DNA from: Terrihabitans soli
Lineage (GTDB): Bacteria > Pseudomonadota > Alphaproteobacteria > Rhizobiales > Methylopilaceae
Direction of reading: 5' to 3'
DNA length: 64,000 bases
Assembly (NCBI RefSeq): GCF_014191545.1
Contig: NZ_AP023361.1
Span: forward strand, 2,198,501-2,262,500
The translations under genes and the position numbers were made by a program. Positions 16,507 through 24,848 of this stretch are shown piece after piece; within the stretch, counting starts at the first letter, position 1, and the number at the start of each line of letters is the position of its first letter. A model generated the notes under the pieces. It had not been told where the DNA came from, did no database searches, and was given only the letters and a program-made list of their open reading frames with translations.

Positions 16507-17232
16507 ATGCGCCCAGCCCTCGCTTTTGCCATCGCGCTCACGGCCGCGCCGGCCTTCGCGCAGGAGCCACCGCCCCCGCCGCCCGGCCCGCGCCCGGCGA
16601 TCTTCGTTCTCTCCGGCGAAGGCAGGGCCTCCGCCACGCCCGATCTCGGCATCATCAATTCCGGCGTCGTCAGCGAAGGCGCAACCGCGCGCGAGGCGCT
16701 CGATGCCAATACCGCCGCCATGGCCAAGCTTATAGCCACGATCAAGGCGGCGGGCGTCGAGGACAAGGATGTGGCGACGTCCGGCTTTTCAGTGCAGCCG
16801 CGCTATATCTACAGCCAGCGCAAAGACGGAACGCAGGAGCCGCCGCGCATCACCGGCTATGAAGTACGCAACACCGTCACCGTCAAAGTGCGTGATCTGA
16901 CGAAGTTCGGCGGCATTCTCGACAAGGCCGTCACCGAGGGCTCGAACCAGATCGACAGCCTGTCCTTTGACATCGCCGACAAGACAAAGCTTTATGAGGA
17001 GGCGCGCAAATCGGCGCTTGCCGACGCGCGCGCCAAGGCCGAACTTTATGCGGCGGCGGCGGGCGTCAAGCTCGGGCGGCTACGCGAACTGTCGGAGCAG
17101 ACCGGCAGTTCCTATCCCCCGCCCCGGCCGATGATGCGCATGGAAGCGTCCGCCAAGGCCGATGTGCCGATCGAGCGCGGCGAACAGGAAATTTCGGTGA
17201 ACGTCACCGCCACTTGGGAAATCGCACCGTAG
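16507..17232 (+). CDS. SIMPL domain (DUF541, YggE-like) exported protein
   Basis: The ATG at 16507 (MRPALAFAIALTAAPAFAQ) gives a proper signal peptide and 241 residues; the frame is open from 16414 but would put that peptide inside. The mature protein starts with a proline run and has the SIMPL/DUF541 pattern: VLSGEGRASATPDLGIINSG, then VEDKDVATSGFSVQPRY and a VSVNVTATWEI end. Family members in the periplasm are linked to oxidative-stress tolerance (E. coli YggE), though the mechanism is unclear. It follows the Sel1 protein gene. Confidence 0.88.
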   Translation: MRPALAFAIALTAAPAFAQEPPPPPPGPRPAIFVLSGEGRASATPDLGIINSGVVSEGATAREALDANTAAMAKLIATIKAAGVEDKDVATSGFSVQPRYIYSQRKDGTQEPPRITGYEVRNTVTVKVRDLTKFGGILDKAVTEGSNQIDSLSFDIADKTKLYEEARKSALADARAKAELYAAAAGVKLGRLRELSEQTGSSYPPPRPMMRMEASAKADVPIERGEQEISVNVTATWEIAP

Positions 17233-17267
17233 TCGACGTGCGTCATGCCCGGGGTTATTCTCTGGGC

Positions 17268-17597
17268 ATGACGCCGCCAAATGCCATATCGGGACGCCAG
17301 ATCGCCGCCGCCCGCGCCCTGACATCCACGGGTCAAAACGAACTGGCTGAAGCTGCGGGAATTTCGGTGAAAAGCCTCCGGCGCATGGAGGCGAACAGTC
17401 TGAACGTTCCCGCCTCCTCACTGCCCTGCAAAGTAACCGCGGTGCGCCATACGCTGGAGAAGCGCGGCGCGCTTTTTGTGCCTGAGGACAATGCGGCCGG
17501 GGCCGGCGTGCGGCTGAAATTCAACCGCTCGGAAACTCGCGAGATCGGCGGTTGGGAGGGTGAAGGCGGGCGCGTCGCCGATGACGACATCCAGTAA
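17268..17597 (+). CDS. Small XRE-like HTH protein
   Basis: Beginning at ATG 17268 gives 109 residues with a clear XRE helix-turn-helix near 8-40: SGRQIAAARALTSTGQNELAEAAGISVKSLRRMEAN. The C-terminal half (LEKRGALFVPEDNAAGAGVRLKF) is the short tail often seen in small rhizobial HTH regulators. The upstream in-frame start at 17214 would overlap the SIMPL gene. It ends next to panD, which it converges on. The target is unknown. Confidence 0.75.
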   Translation: MTPPNAISGRQIAAARALTSTGQNELAEAAGISVKSLRRMEANSLNVPASSLPCKVTAVRHTLEKRGALFVPEDNAAGAGVRLKFNRSETREIGGWEGEGGRVADDDIQ

Positions 17598-17957
17598 CTA
17601 GGCGGCTTCGGCCGCCTGTTTATTGCGCGCGTCGACCAGAACGACCTTCGGCTGGAAAACGCGCGCCTCTTCGGCGCTCATCTGTGCATACGCAACGATG
17701 ATGACCTTGTCGCCCGGCATGGCTAGACGCGCCGCAGCGCCATTCAGCCCGATGACGCCCGAACCGCGCTTGCCTTCGATGACATAGGTCGCAAAGCGCG
17801 CGCCGGTGTCGATGTTGTAGATTTCGACCCGCTCATTGATCAGAAAGCCCGCGGCGTCCGAGAGATCGCGGTCGATCGAGATCGACCCCTCATAATGAAG
17901 ATCGGCTTCGGTCACCGTGGCGCGGTGAATTTTGCCCTTCATCATCGTGACGATCAT
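17598..17957 (-). CDS. panD: Aspartate 1-decarboxylase PanD
   Basis: PanD makes beta-alanine from L-aspartate for pantothenate and coenzyme A synthesis. The 119-residue pro-enzyme contains the self-cleavage site at Gly24-Ser25 ([10 protein letters not shown]), which yields the pyruvoyl group, plus conserved [25 protein letters not shown] and [10 protein letters not shown] segments. Its start at 17957 follows AAAGGAGAGCCGCC. It stands alone, without panB or panC nearby. It converges with the HTH gene, with one base between stops. Confidence 0.96.
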   Translation of the reverse strand: MIVTMMKGKIHRATVTEADLHYEGSISIDRDLSDAAGFLINERVEIYNIDTGARFATYVIEGKRGSGVIGLNGAAARLAMPGDKVIIVAYAQMSAEEARVFQPKVVLVDARNKQAAEAA

Positions 17958-18062
17958 GGCGGCTCTCCTTTTACGCGAAACGCCTGCGTCTGATAGCGGA
18001 AGCCGAACCCTCTCTCAATCCTTCGCTTTCAGCCGGGTTCTGGTAATGTTCACGCCGATTCC

Positions 18063-19172
18063 ATGCCCCAGTTCACACCCCACCAGGACGACGCGCTCAA
18101 AGTCGCCTCCGACTGGCTGAAATCCAAGCCCGGCAAAGGCTCGGCACCGCAAGTCTTCCGCCTGTTCGGCTATGCCGGCACGGGCAAGACGACGCTTGCG
18201 CGCCATCTTGCCGAAGGCCTCGACGGCTCGGTGAAATATGCGGCCTTTACCGGCAAGGCGGCGCTCGTGATGCGCTCGCGCGGCTGCGACGGCGCCTCGA
18301 CCCTGCACAGCCTGATCTACCGCGCCAAGGAAAGCGGCGAGGAAACACCGACCTTCGAGCTCTGGGACGAGGCGCCCGCCTCGCGCGCCAAACTTATCAT
18401 TGTCGATGAGGCATCGATGGTGGACGCCGAGCTCGGCCGCGATCTTCTGTCCTTCGGCGCGCCGGTCCTTGTGCTGGGCGACCCGGCGCAGCTCCCGCCG
18501 ATCCAGGGCGGCGGCTTTTTCACCAATGCCGAACCGGATGTGATGCTGACCGAGGTGCACCGGCAGGCGCAGGACGATCCGATCGTGCGCCTGTCGATGC
18601 AGGTGCGCGAGGGTGAGGAACTGACGCCGGGCACCTATGGCGAGACGGAGGTCGTGCCGCGCTCGGCGCTCGACCCGCAGCGCGTCATCAATGCCGATCA
18701 GGTTCTCGTCGGCCGCAACAATACGCGCCGTGCCTATAATAAGCGCATGCGCGAGCGCCGGGGATTTTCCGAAGATCTGCCGGTGGCCGGCGACAAGCTG
18801 GTCTGTCTCAGGAACAATAGGCGCAAGGCGCTGTTCAATGGCGGCCTTTGGACCGTCTCGGAACGCCGTGCGTCCAAGTCAAAAATGATCACCATGCGCG
18901 TCAAGCCGGAAGACGACCCGTCCGCGCGCGAAACCAAAGTGACGATCCGCCCCGAATGCTTTCTCGGCGCCATCGAGCAGCTCTCCTGGGAAGAGCGCCG
19001 CCATTATGACGAGTTTGATTTCGGCTATGTGCTGACCGTCCACAAGAGCCAGGGCTCGCAATGGGACGATGTCGTCCTGTTCGACGAGAGCTTTGCCTTC
19101 TCAGAAAGCCGGGCGCGCTGGCTCTATACGGGCATCACGCGGGCGGCTAAACGGCTCTCAGTGGTCGTTTGA
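18063..19172 (+). CDS. RecD-like superfamily 1 helicase/ATPase
   Basis: This 369-residue protein is a compact UvrD/RecD-type DNA helicase. Visible motifs are Walker A LFGYAGTGKTTLARH near 34-48, motif Ia AAFTGKAALVMR, Walker B IIVDEASMVD near 112-121, motif III LGDPAQLPPIQ near 139-149, a UvrD_C_2-type segment TVHKSQGSQWDDVVL near 325-339 and motif VI LYTGITRAAKRL near 354-365. It lacks the RecD N-terminal extension, so it is the short form often annotated ATP-dependent RecD-like DNA helicase. A role in DNA repair or recombination is likely. Confidence 0.9.
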   Translation: MPQFTPHQDDALKVASDWLKSKPGKGSAPQVFRLFGYAGTGKTTLARHLAEGLDGSVKYAAFTGKAALVMRSRGCDGASTLHSLIYRAKESGEETPTFELWDEAPASRAKLIIVDEASMVDAELGRDLLSFGAPVLVLGDPAQLPPIQGGGFFTNAEPDVMLTEVHRQAQDDPIVRLSMQVREGEELTPGTYGETEVVPRSALDPQRVINADQVLVGRNNTRRAYNKRMRERRGFSEDLPVAGDKLVCLRNNRRKALFNGGLWTVSERRASKSKMITMRVKPEDDPSARETKVTIRPECFLGAIEQLSWEERRHYDEFDFGYVLTVHKSQGSQWDDVVLFDESFAFSESRARWLYTGITRAAKRLSVVV

Positions 19173-19215
19173 GGCACGGATACCTATATTAGGGCCAACC
19201 CCAAAAGGAGCCCTA

Positions 19216-19617
19216 ATGGACACGAAGACGTTTCCCGTGACCCGCACCGATGCCGAATGGCGGGCGAAGCTCTCTTCCGAACAGTATCAAGTCATGCGCG
19301 CCCACGGGACCGAGCGTCCCGGCAGCTGCGCCCTTCTCGCCGAAAAGCGCCCCGGCACTTTTAGCTGCGCCGGCTGCGATACACCGCTGTTCGAAGGCAA
19401 AGTGAAATTCGAAAGCGGCACCGGCTGGCCGAGCTTCAACGAGCCGATCCCCGGCGCCACGGAAGATTCGGTCGACGACAGCTATTTCATGCGCCGCACC
19501 GAAGTGCATTGCGCGACCTGCGGCAGCCATCTCGGCCATGTCTTCCCGGACGGCCCGCCGCCGACGGGTCTGCGCTATTGCATCAACGGCGTCGCGCTGA
19601 ACTTCACCCCTGCCTGA
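19216..19617 (+). CDS. msrB: Peptide-methionine (R)-S-oxide reductase MsrB
   Basis: MsrB repairs oxidised methionine (R-sulfoxide) in proteins using thioredoxin. The ATG at 19216 follows AAAAGGAG and gives 133 residues; a longer frame from 19069 runs into the helicase. The zinc site CxxC pairs are visible in FSCAGCDTPLF and VHCATCGSHLGHVF, and the catalytic cysteine lies in RYCINGVALNF. ESGTGWPSFNEP is another family signature. It overlaps the next gene by one base (TGATG). Confidence 0.96.
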   Translation: MDTKTFPVTRTDAEWRAKLSSEQYQVMRAHGTERPGSCALLAEKRPGTFSCAGCDTPLFEGKVKFESGTGWPSFNEPIPGATEDSVDDSYFMRRTEVHCATCGSHLGHVFPDGPPPTGLRYCINGVALNFTPA

Positions 19618-19949
19618 TGCCGCTTCTCTTCTCCTACGGCACGCTGCAGCAGAAAGAGGTGCAGCTCGGCACGTTCGGCCGCGAGCTCGGCGGGACAAAA
19701 GATGTCCTGCCGGGCTATGCGCTTTCGACCGTGCTGATCACGCATCCCGATGTCGTTGCACTCAGCGGCATGGAAGAACATCTGATCGTGCGGCCGGGCA
19801 AAATCTCCGATGAGGTTTCGGGCACGGTGTTCGAGATCACGGCCGAGGAGCTGACGCAGGCCGACAGCTACGAGACCGATGATTACGAGCGGGTGGAACT
19901 TCCGCTCGCCTCCGGCCTCCGTGCTTTCGTTTACGTCGCCGCACAATAG
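19617..19949 (+). CDS. Gamma-glutamylcyclotransferase-fold (GGCT/AIG2-like) protein
   Basis: This 110-residue protein has the GGCT signature YGTLQ at residues 7-11 and the acidic residue of the active site in ADSYETDDYERVEL, followed by AFVYVA. These small proteins act on gamma-glutamyl amines or on related substrates; the exact substrate here is unknown. The start at 19617 overlaps the msrB stop (TGATG), so the two are translationally coupled and possibly share an oxidative-stress or glutathione context. A strong hairpin lies right after the stop. Confidence 0.8.
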   Translation: MPLLFSYGTLQQKEVQLGTFGRELGGTKDVLPGYALSTVLITHPDVVALSGMEEHLIVRPGKISDEVSGTVFEITAEELTQADSYETDDYERVELPLASGLRAFVYVAAQ

Positions 19950-19953
19950 AAAA

Positions 19954-19979
19954 GGCGCGGGTGTTGCGGCACCCGCGCC
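19954..19979. terminator. Bidirectional terminator hairpin
   Basis: Perfect 10-bp arms GGCGCGGGTG and CACCCGCGCC around loop TTGCGG sit 5 bp past the GGCT gene and 73 bp past the convergent formate dehydrogenase gene. On the minus strand it is followed by TTTTC, so it should serve the dehydrogenase best. Confidence 0.8.
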
Positions 19980-20052
19980 TTCTGTGTTCGCCTGGCTCTG
20001 GCTCGAACGGCGCTACATCCGCACCGGGGCTGGAGCTTCGAGCGAAACCTCT

Positions 20053-21264
20053 TTAGGCGAGTTCCTTCTTCTTGAACTTCGCCGCCTCGTCCGAACCGCC
20101 GGTCGCATTGCCCTTCGAGTAGGAATGCGCGCCGACGCCGGCAAGCTGGCCGCCCTGCACGATCAGATATTCGTCGCGGATCGGACGGTTCTCGAAAATG
20201 CATTCGAGAATTTCACGCGTGCCGGCGGCATAGCGCGTCTGCGCCGAGAGCGAAGTGCCCGACATATGCGGCGTCATGCCTTCGTTCGGCATGGTACGCC
20301 AAGGATGATCGTTCGGTGCCGGCTGCGGGAACCACACATCGCCCGCGTAACCGGCGAGCTGACCCGATTCCATGGCACGCACGATCGCGTCGCGGTCGCA
20401 GAGCTTGCCGCGCGCCGTGTTGACGATATAGGCGCCGCGCTTGAACAGCTTGAGCGTCTGATCGTTGATCATGTGCTCGGTTTCCGGATGCAGCGGGCAG
20501 TTCAGCGTGATGACATCGCACACCGGGTACATGTCTTCCCGCTTGGCGTGCCAGGTGAGGTTCAGCTCCTTCTCGACCGACTCCGGCAGGCGGTGACGAT
20601 CGGTGTAGTGGAGCTTGACGTCGAACGGCGCGAGACGCCGCAGAACGGCCAAGCCGATGCGGCCCGCGGCAACCGTGCCGACATGCATGCCTTCGAGATC
20701 GTAGGACTGCTTGACGGCATCGGCGATGTTCCAGCCGCCCTGGCGAACGATGTCATGCGCCGGGATATAGCTGCGGACGAGACCGAGGATCATCATCACA
20801 ACGTGTTCGGCAACCGAGATCGAGTTGCAGAAGGTGACTTCGGCGACGGTGATATTGCGTTCCATCGCGGCCTGAAGATCGGTGTGGTCCGAACCGATAC
20901 CGGCGGTGAGGATCGCTTTCAGCTTCGGCGCCTTAGCGATGCGCTCGGCCGTCATATAGGCCGGCCAGAAGGGCTGCGAGATGACGATTTCGGCATCGTG
21001 CAGGTGCTTGTCGAGTTCGGAATTCGCGCCGTCTTTCGAGGACGTCACCACATATTCATGACCGAGACTTTTGAGCCATTTGGCAAGGCCGAGACCGCCG
21101 GAGACCGAGCCCAGCATTTCACCCGGCTTGAAATCGATGGCTTTGGGCGTCGGCGCCGTCTGGCCGTCTGCGTATGTCTTGATCTCCGGAATGCTGTCGC
21201 GGGCATATTTCGGCGGGAAACCGCCCTTCGGATCGTCGTAAAGAACAGCAACAATTTTTGCCAT
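20053..21264 (-). CDS. fdh: NAD-dependent formate dehydrogenase
   Basis: This D-2-hydroxyacid dehydrogenase-family enzyme oxidises formate to CO2 while reducing NAD, with no metal cofactor. ATG 21264 follows GGGAGGACTGGTC and gives 403 residues, matching the Pseudomonas enzyme. The catalytic set known for that enzyme is visible: PFWPAY, ITAGIGSDH, CNSISVAEH, NTARG, GDVWFPQPAP and PHMSGTS. The Rossmann motif GTVAAGRIGLAV is followed by YTDRHR, where the Asp indicates NAD preference. Beside it on the same strand upstream is a LysR gene with ATAG-N7-CTAT sites. Confidence 0.97.
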   Translation of the reverse strand: MAKIVAVLYDDPKGGFPPKYARDSIPEIKTYADGQTAPTPKAIDFKPGEMLGSVSGGLGLAKWLKSLGHEYVVTSSKDGANSELDKHLHDAEIVISQPFWPAYMTAERIAKAPKLKAILTAGIGSDHTDLQAAMERNITVAEVTFCNSISVAEHVVMMILGLVRSYIPAHDIVRQGGWNIADAVKQSYDLEGMHVGTVAAGRIGLAVLRRLAPFDVKLHYTDRHRLPESVEKELNLTWHAKREDMYPVCDVITLNCPLHPETEHMINDQTLKLFKRGAYIVNTARGKLCDRDAIVRAMESGQLAGYAGDVWFPQPAPNDHPWRTMPNEGMTPHMSGTSLSAQTRYAAGTREILECIFENRPIRDEYLIVQGGQLAGVGAHSYSKGNATGGSDEAAKFKKKELA

Positions 21265-21447
21265 GACCAGTCCTCCCGAACTGTCACCGCCCGCGCCTCC
21301 TTCAGGCAAAACTCACCTGTTGCCGCAAACGATATCTGCGGCCCGGAAGCTGTATTGACTTCGGGCGATATGCCAACGCCATGCGCGCCGGCTTCTGCAC
21401 GCTATGTGTGGCGTGCGGCCGCAGCGTTCAAACTGTTTGTTTTTGTA

Positions 21448-21472
21448 TTTCGATAGTTACGGTCTATCGAAA
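21448..21472. promoter_or_regulatory. LysR-type ATAG-N7-CTAT site before fdh
   Basis: TTTCGATAG and CTATCGAAA form a perfect 9-bp inverted repeat separated by TTACGGT. This contains ATAG-N7-CTAT, the classic spacing of OxyR-like and other LysR sites. It overlaps the 3' end of the lysR gene and lies about 185 bp upstream of the fdh start, so it could activate fdh. A second such site lies upstream of lysR. Confidence 0.55.
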
Positions 21473-22380
21473 CCGATATCCCGTTCCAGCTTCAGGCGAA
21501 CTTCGGGGAGCGCCGCCACGGCGCGGAGCGCGCGGGCCAGCGGCTGCAACGGCTCACGTTCGGCAACGACGAGCCCCACTTCGTGCTGCGCGCTCGGCTC
21601 GACCAACGGCAAAGTCGTGAGCCCGTCGAGCTGGCCCATGACCGCAAGATAAGTATGCGGCAGAACGGTCGACCAACGCGTCGTCGTCAGATGCTGAAGC
21701 AGTGCGAAGGGCGAATTCGTCTCGAAAACAGGCCGCACCACCTGCCCCGCTTCGCGGAAATGCATGTCGAGAATGCGCCGGTTCTGCATATCGCCGGTCA
21801 GCAGCCCGAGCGGCAGGCCCGCCGCTTCTTCCCAGGTCACATTCTTGCGCGTGTCGAGATCGGTGCCTGCGGGCGTGACGAGAACATACCGCTCCTTATA
21901 GAGCGGGAATGTACGCACGCGCGACAAGGGTTCGTTGTCGAGATAGGTGACGCCGGCATCGAGATCGAAAGCATCGAGCCCGCGCTGGATCTCCTGGGAC
22001 GTATAGGACAGAACCTGGATGGTCGTGCGCGGATGGGCTTCGGCGAACGGCTCGGTCAGCCAGTGAACGAGTGGCAAAGCCACGGGAATGACGCCGATCT
22101 TGAGCTGGCCGGTCATGCCCTCGCGCAGGCCCCCGAGCTCCTGCGTCAGCCCTTCATAATCGGCAACGACACGCTGCGCCCAAGCGAGAACCCGCTCGCC
22201 TTCGGCGGTGAAGCCGACGAAACGGTGCCCGCGCTCGACGACGAGCACGCCAAGCGTTTCCTCGATCTGCTTGATGCCGGCCGACAGGGTCGGCTGGGTC
22301 ACATTGGAGGCCGCGGCTGCACGGGCGAAATGGCGTTCGCGCGCCAGGGCCGTGAGATATTGGAGCTGCCTTATAAGCAT
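21457..22380 (-). CDS. LysR-family transcriptional regulator beside fdh
   Basis: This 307-residue protein has an N-terminal winged HTH (LQYLTALARERHFARAAAASNVTQPTLSAGIKQIEE at about 6-41) and a periplasmic-binding-protein-like effector domain (LKIGVIPVALPLVHWLTEPF, RYVLVTPAGTDLD). It has no cysteine, so it cannot be a redox-sensing OxyR. It lies upstream of fdh on the same strand with a 192-bp gap, and two ATAG-N7-CTAT dyads flank it, so control of itself and of fdh is the simplest reading. The effector might be formate or a C1 intermediate; this is inference. Confidence 0.9.
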   Translation of the reverse strand: MLIRQLQYLTALARERHFARAAAASNVTQPTLSAGIKQIEETLGVLVVERGHRFVGFTAEGERVLAWAQRVVADYEGLTQELGGLREGMTGQLKIGVIPVALPLVHWLTEPFAEAHPRTTIQVLSYTSQEIQRGLDAFDLDAGVTYLDNEPLSRVRTFPLYKERYVLVTPAGTDLDTRKNVTWEEAAGLPLGLLTGDMQNRRILDMHFREAGQVVRPVFETNSPFALLQHLTTTRWSTVLPHTYLAVMGQLDGLTTLPLVEPSAQHEVGLVVAEREPLQPLARALRAVAALPEVRLKLERDIGFDRP

Positions 22381-22424
22381 TGCCGATAGATAAGCGCGGC
22401 GGGCTGTCGCAGCAATGAAAATCG

Positions 22425-22439
22425 ATAGGCTAGAGCTAT
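22425..22439. promoter_or_regulatory. ATAG-N7-CTAT site upstream of lysR
   Basis: ATAG-GCTAGAG-CTAT lies 45-59 bp upstream of the lysR start, matching the spacing of the site near fdh. A further CTATCAATAGATAG element lies at 22468-22481. It fits an autoregulatory LysR site. Confidence 0.5.
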
Positions 22440-22554
22440 TTCAAAAAGCAGAGTTAAAAGGTATCTCCTATCAATAGATAGAATATATCAGTTTGATCCC
22501 AGGGCTTAAGCGGCGTCATAAGCAGCGAAATTCCTAAAACTTCGCAGGCCGCCC

Positions 22555-23328
22555 ATGAACGCCCTTGCCCAGGAGCTCACCGCTTCCGCCCCGATTGCCG
22601 TGCCGGTACTCGACTGGGCCAAGACCTATGACCGTCTGGCCCAGATGGAGACGCAGTTCACCCAGCATCAGATCGATATGATGCAGCTCACCCGCGCGAA
22701 GACGGTGCTCGATATCGGCTGCGGCTCCGGCCGCCTTGCGATCCCGATGGCCCGCCTGGCCAAAAACGTGACCGCGCTCGACGCCTGCCCCGATCTTCTC
22801 GGCCGCTGCGGCGCGAACGCCAGCGAAGCCGGCCTTGCCAATGTCATCGCCCATCAGGCCGATTGGGATGCGCTGATCCCCGGTAAAGATCTGCCACGGC
22901 ACGATGTCGTCGTCGCCTCGCGCTACAATGGCGAACTCGATCTGATGAAACTGGATTCGGCGGCGAACCTGCTCGTCTATGTTCAGCTCTTCTCCGGCCC
23001 CAGTACAAAGGCGCTGCTCAACGCCCTGCTCGAAGGCATTGTGGCGCCCGAGCCGGAAGCGGATGTCGAGCAATCCGGAGTGACGACGATTTTCAACGAA
23101 CTGACCGGCTTCGGCATCGAGCCGAATGTCGTTCACGTTCCGACGGCCTTCACCCGCTGGTACCGCGACGAGAAGGAAGCGCTGTCCGATTTCGACTGGC
23201 TCGGCGTCGACAGCGCGCTCACGCCGATCCTCCACCGCAATATCCGCCGCTTCCTCGCGCCGGCGCCGCATGGCGGCTTCCGTTTCCTGTTCGGAACGAA
23301 ATGCGCGATCGTCTGGTGGCGCAAATAA
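22555..23328 (+). CDS. Class I SAM-dependent methyltransferase
   Basis: This 257-residue soluble protein has the SAM-binding motif I VLDIGCGSGRLAIPMA near 51-66, an acidic residue after the second strand (VTALDACPDLLGRCG) and motif II/III-like LPRHDVVVASRYNGELDLM. The substrate cannot be told from sequence. It stands alone, divergent from the lysR gene, and is followed by a strong terminator. The ATG at 22555 has weak upstream Shine-Dalgarno matches (CTTCGCAGGCC). Confidence 0.8.
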   Translation: MNALAQELTASAPIAVPVLDWAKTYDRLAQMETQFTQHQIDMMQLTRAKTVLDIGCGSGRLAIPMARLAKNVTALDACPDLLGRCGANASEAGLANVIAHQADWDALIPGKDLPRHDVVVASRYNGELDLMKLDSAANLLVYVQLFSGPSTKALLNALLEGIVAPEPEADVEQSGVTTIFNELTGFGIEPNVVHVPTAFTRWYRDEKEALSDFDWLGVDSALTPILHRNIRRFLAPAPHGGFRFLFGTKCAIVWWRK

Positions 23329-23368
23329 TCTGAAGTTCTGCTGAGGCGCCTGCCCAAGCAGCCTTGAG

Positions 23369-23404
23369 GCCCGGTCCGCGTGACGATGCGGGCCGGGCTT
23401 TTTT
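23369..23404 (+). terminator. Rho-independent terminator
   Basis: Arms GCCCGGTCCGC and GCGGGCCGGGC (one mismatch) are followed by six T. It lies 40 bp after the methyltransferase stop. Confidence 0.85.
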
Positions 23405-23407
23405 CGT

Positions 23408-23914
23408 TCAGTTGACGGCAGACGCGATGGCGCTTTCGAGCAGTGCATACTGCTCGCACTTCGTGCCGCAAATCTCGCCGATCTTTTTCAGCTCGGCTTT
23501 GGCAAGATCGAGCTTGCCGCTGGCGACATAACCTTCGCCGAGATATTCGCGCGTATCGGCATTCGACGGATCGATGGCGAGCGCCTGATGATAGAAGCCG
23601 ATCGCTTCTTCCGTCTGACCCGATTTGCGCAGGCTATAGCCGATATAAGTGAGCGCGACCGGATCCTTGTTCTGCACAAGGCCGAGAACTTCCAGCGCCT
23701 CGTAATAACGCTCGGACTTAGCGAGGGCCCGGCCCGTCGCAATCAGATCCTTATCCGATACGCCCGATTTTTTCTCGACGCATTTTTTCTGCGACGAATC
23801 CCACACCTGCCCCTTCGGGCATTCAGGGGGCGCATTTGTCGACGAGCCCGTATCGGCGGCAAATGCTGCGGACGACAGGAAAACAACTGACAGAGCCGGA
23901 ATGAGGATTTTCAT
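23408..23914 (-). CDS. Exported TPR protein
   Basis: Starting at ATG 23914 gives 168 residues with a signal peptide (ILIPALSVVFLSSAAFA). The mature part opens with a Cys-containing linker (PPECPKGQVWDSSQKKCVEKK) that could be disulfide-bonded, then has three tetratricopeptide repeats, including LATIGRALAKSERYYEALEV-type, ALTYIGYSLRKSGQTEEAI and TREYLGEGYVASGKLDLAK. It is likely a periplasmic interaction scaffold. The frame is open to 23959 but an earlier start lacks the signal peptide and a good ribosome-binding site. Confidence 0.8.
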   Translation of the reverse strand: MKILIPALSVVFLSSAAFAADTGSSTNAPPECPKGQVWDSSQKKCVEKKSGVSDKDLIATGRALAKSERYYEALEVLGLVQNKDPVALTYIGYSLRKSGQTEEAIGFYHQALAIDPSNADTREYLGEGYVASGKLDLAKAELKKIGEICGTKCEQYALLESAIASAVN

Positions 23915-23970
23915 GGAGAGTCTCCGGGGGATGGGCAGACAGTCTGCGCCCGAAGGCATGATCGGACAAC

Positions 23971-24783
23971 CTACTTACGGCTGAAGAAAGGCTGCGCGAA
24001 ATGGTGCAGCACGATTCCGCTGGATGTCGCCACATTTAACGAATCGAAGCCCCCGGCCATGGGGATCGACACGGTTTGTGTCCGCGTCAGAAATTCCTCT
24101 GGAAGACCCATGCCTTCCGCCCCGAAAACGAGGGCGCTGCGCTGAGGAGGCACGACATCCGCGAGCGCCACCTCCCCACGCGGAGAAAGCGAGAATGTCC
24201 GAAATCCGCTGTGTTCGAGAAGACCGAGAACATCCTCCCCATCCATAAGCCGCGCATAAGGCACGGTGAGCACGGAGCCGACCGAAACGCGGATCGATTT
24301 GCGGTAGAGCGGATCGCAGCTCTCCGCATCGAGCAAAACAGCATCGGCGCCGAAGGCCGCGGCGTTGCGGAACAGCCCGCCCATATTGTCGTGATTGGCG
24401 ATGGCTTTGAGAACCAGCACCAAAGCCTTCTCCGGCAATTGCGCGAGAAGCTCGGAGACCGGCCGTGCAGGTGCCGATTGTCCGAGCGCGAGAATGCCGC
24501 GGTGCAGATGAAAGCCGGCGATCTGATCGATCACCTCCTGCCCCGCGCCATAGACCGGCACGCCCGGCGGCAGCGCTTCCAGGAGCGGCCTCAGTTTCTC
24601 GGCGCGCTTGGCATCGATCAGAACTTCCAGCGGCCTGTGGCGGGCCGATTGCACGAGCCCGCGCAGCACAACTTCGCCTTCGGCGATAAACCGGTTTTCG
24701 CGCCCCACAAGGTCGCGCTCGCGTATGTCACGAAAAGCGGCTATGCGGGGATCGTCCGGGTCGGTTACGTTCAGCAGGTTCAT
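23971..24783 (-). CDS. SpoU/TrmH-family RNA 2'-O-methyltransferase
   Basis: This 270-residue SPOUT enzyme methylates ribose 2'-OH in tRNA or rRNA. The three family motifs are clear: NHDNMGGLFRNAAAFG near 132-147, VFGAEGMGLP near 220-229 and IPMAGGFDSLNVATSSGI near 243-260. An N-terminal substrate-binding region (GRENRFIAEGEVVLRGL) resembles SpoU_sub_bind. I start at ATG 24783 because the previous codons to 24810 (MGSACYGAA) do not fit the family. RNA target not determined. It is divergent from the L,D-transpeptidase gene. Confidence 0.9.
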   Translation of the reverse strand: MNLLNVTDPDDPRIAAFRDIRERDLVGRENRFIAEGEVVLRGLVQSARHRPLEVLIDAKRAEKLRPLLEALPPGVPVYGAGQEVIDQIAGFHLHRGILALGQSAPARPVSELLAQLPEKALVLVLKAIANHDNMGGLFRNAAAFGADAVLLDAESCDPLYRKSIRVSVGSVLTVPYARLMDGEDVLGLLEHSGFRTFSLSPRGEVALADVVPPQRSALVFGAEGMGLPEEFLTRTQTVSIPMAGGFDSLNVATSSGIVLHHFAQPFFSRK

Positions 24784-24848
24784 CGCGGCTCCATAGCACG
24801 CTGAACCCAATCTGGGCTTGCACCGTTGTGCAAGGCTAGGAGCCGTGT

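Noticed and set aside
19879-21456. A 525-codon open frame antiparallel to formate dehydrogenase
   Set aside because: The dehydrogenase motifs are complete on the minus strand; the plus frame is compositional.
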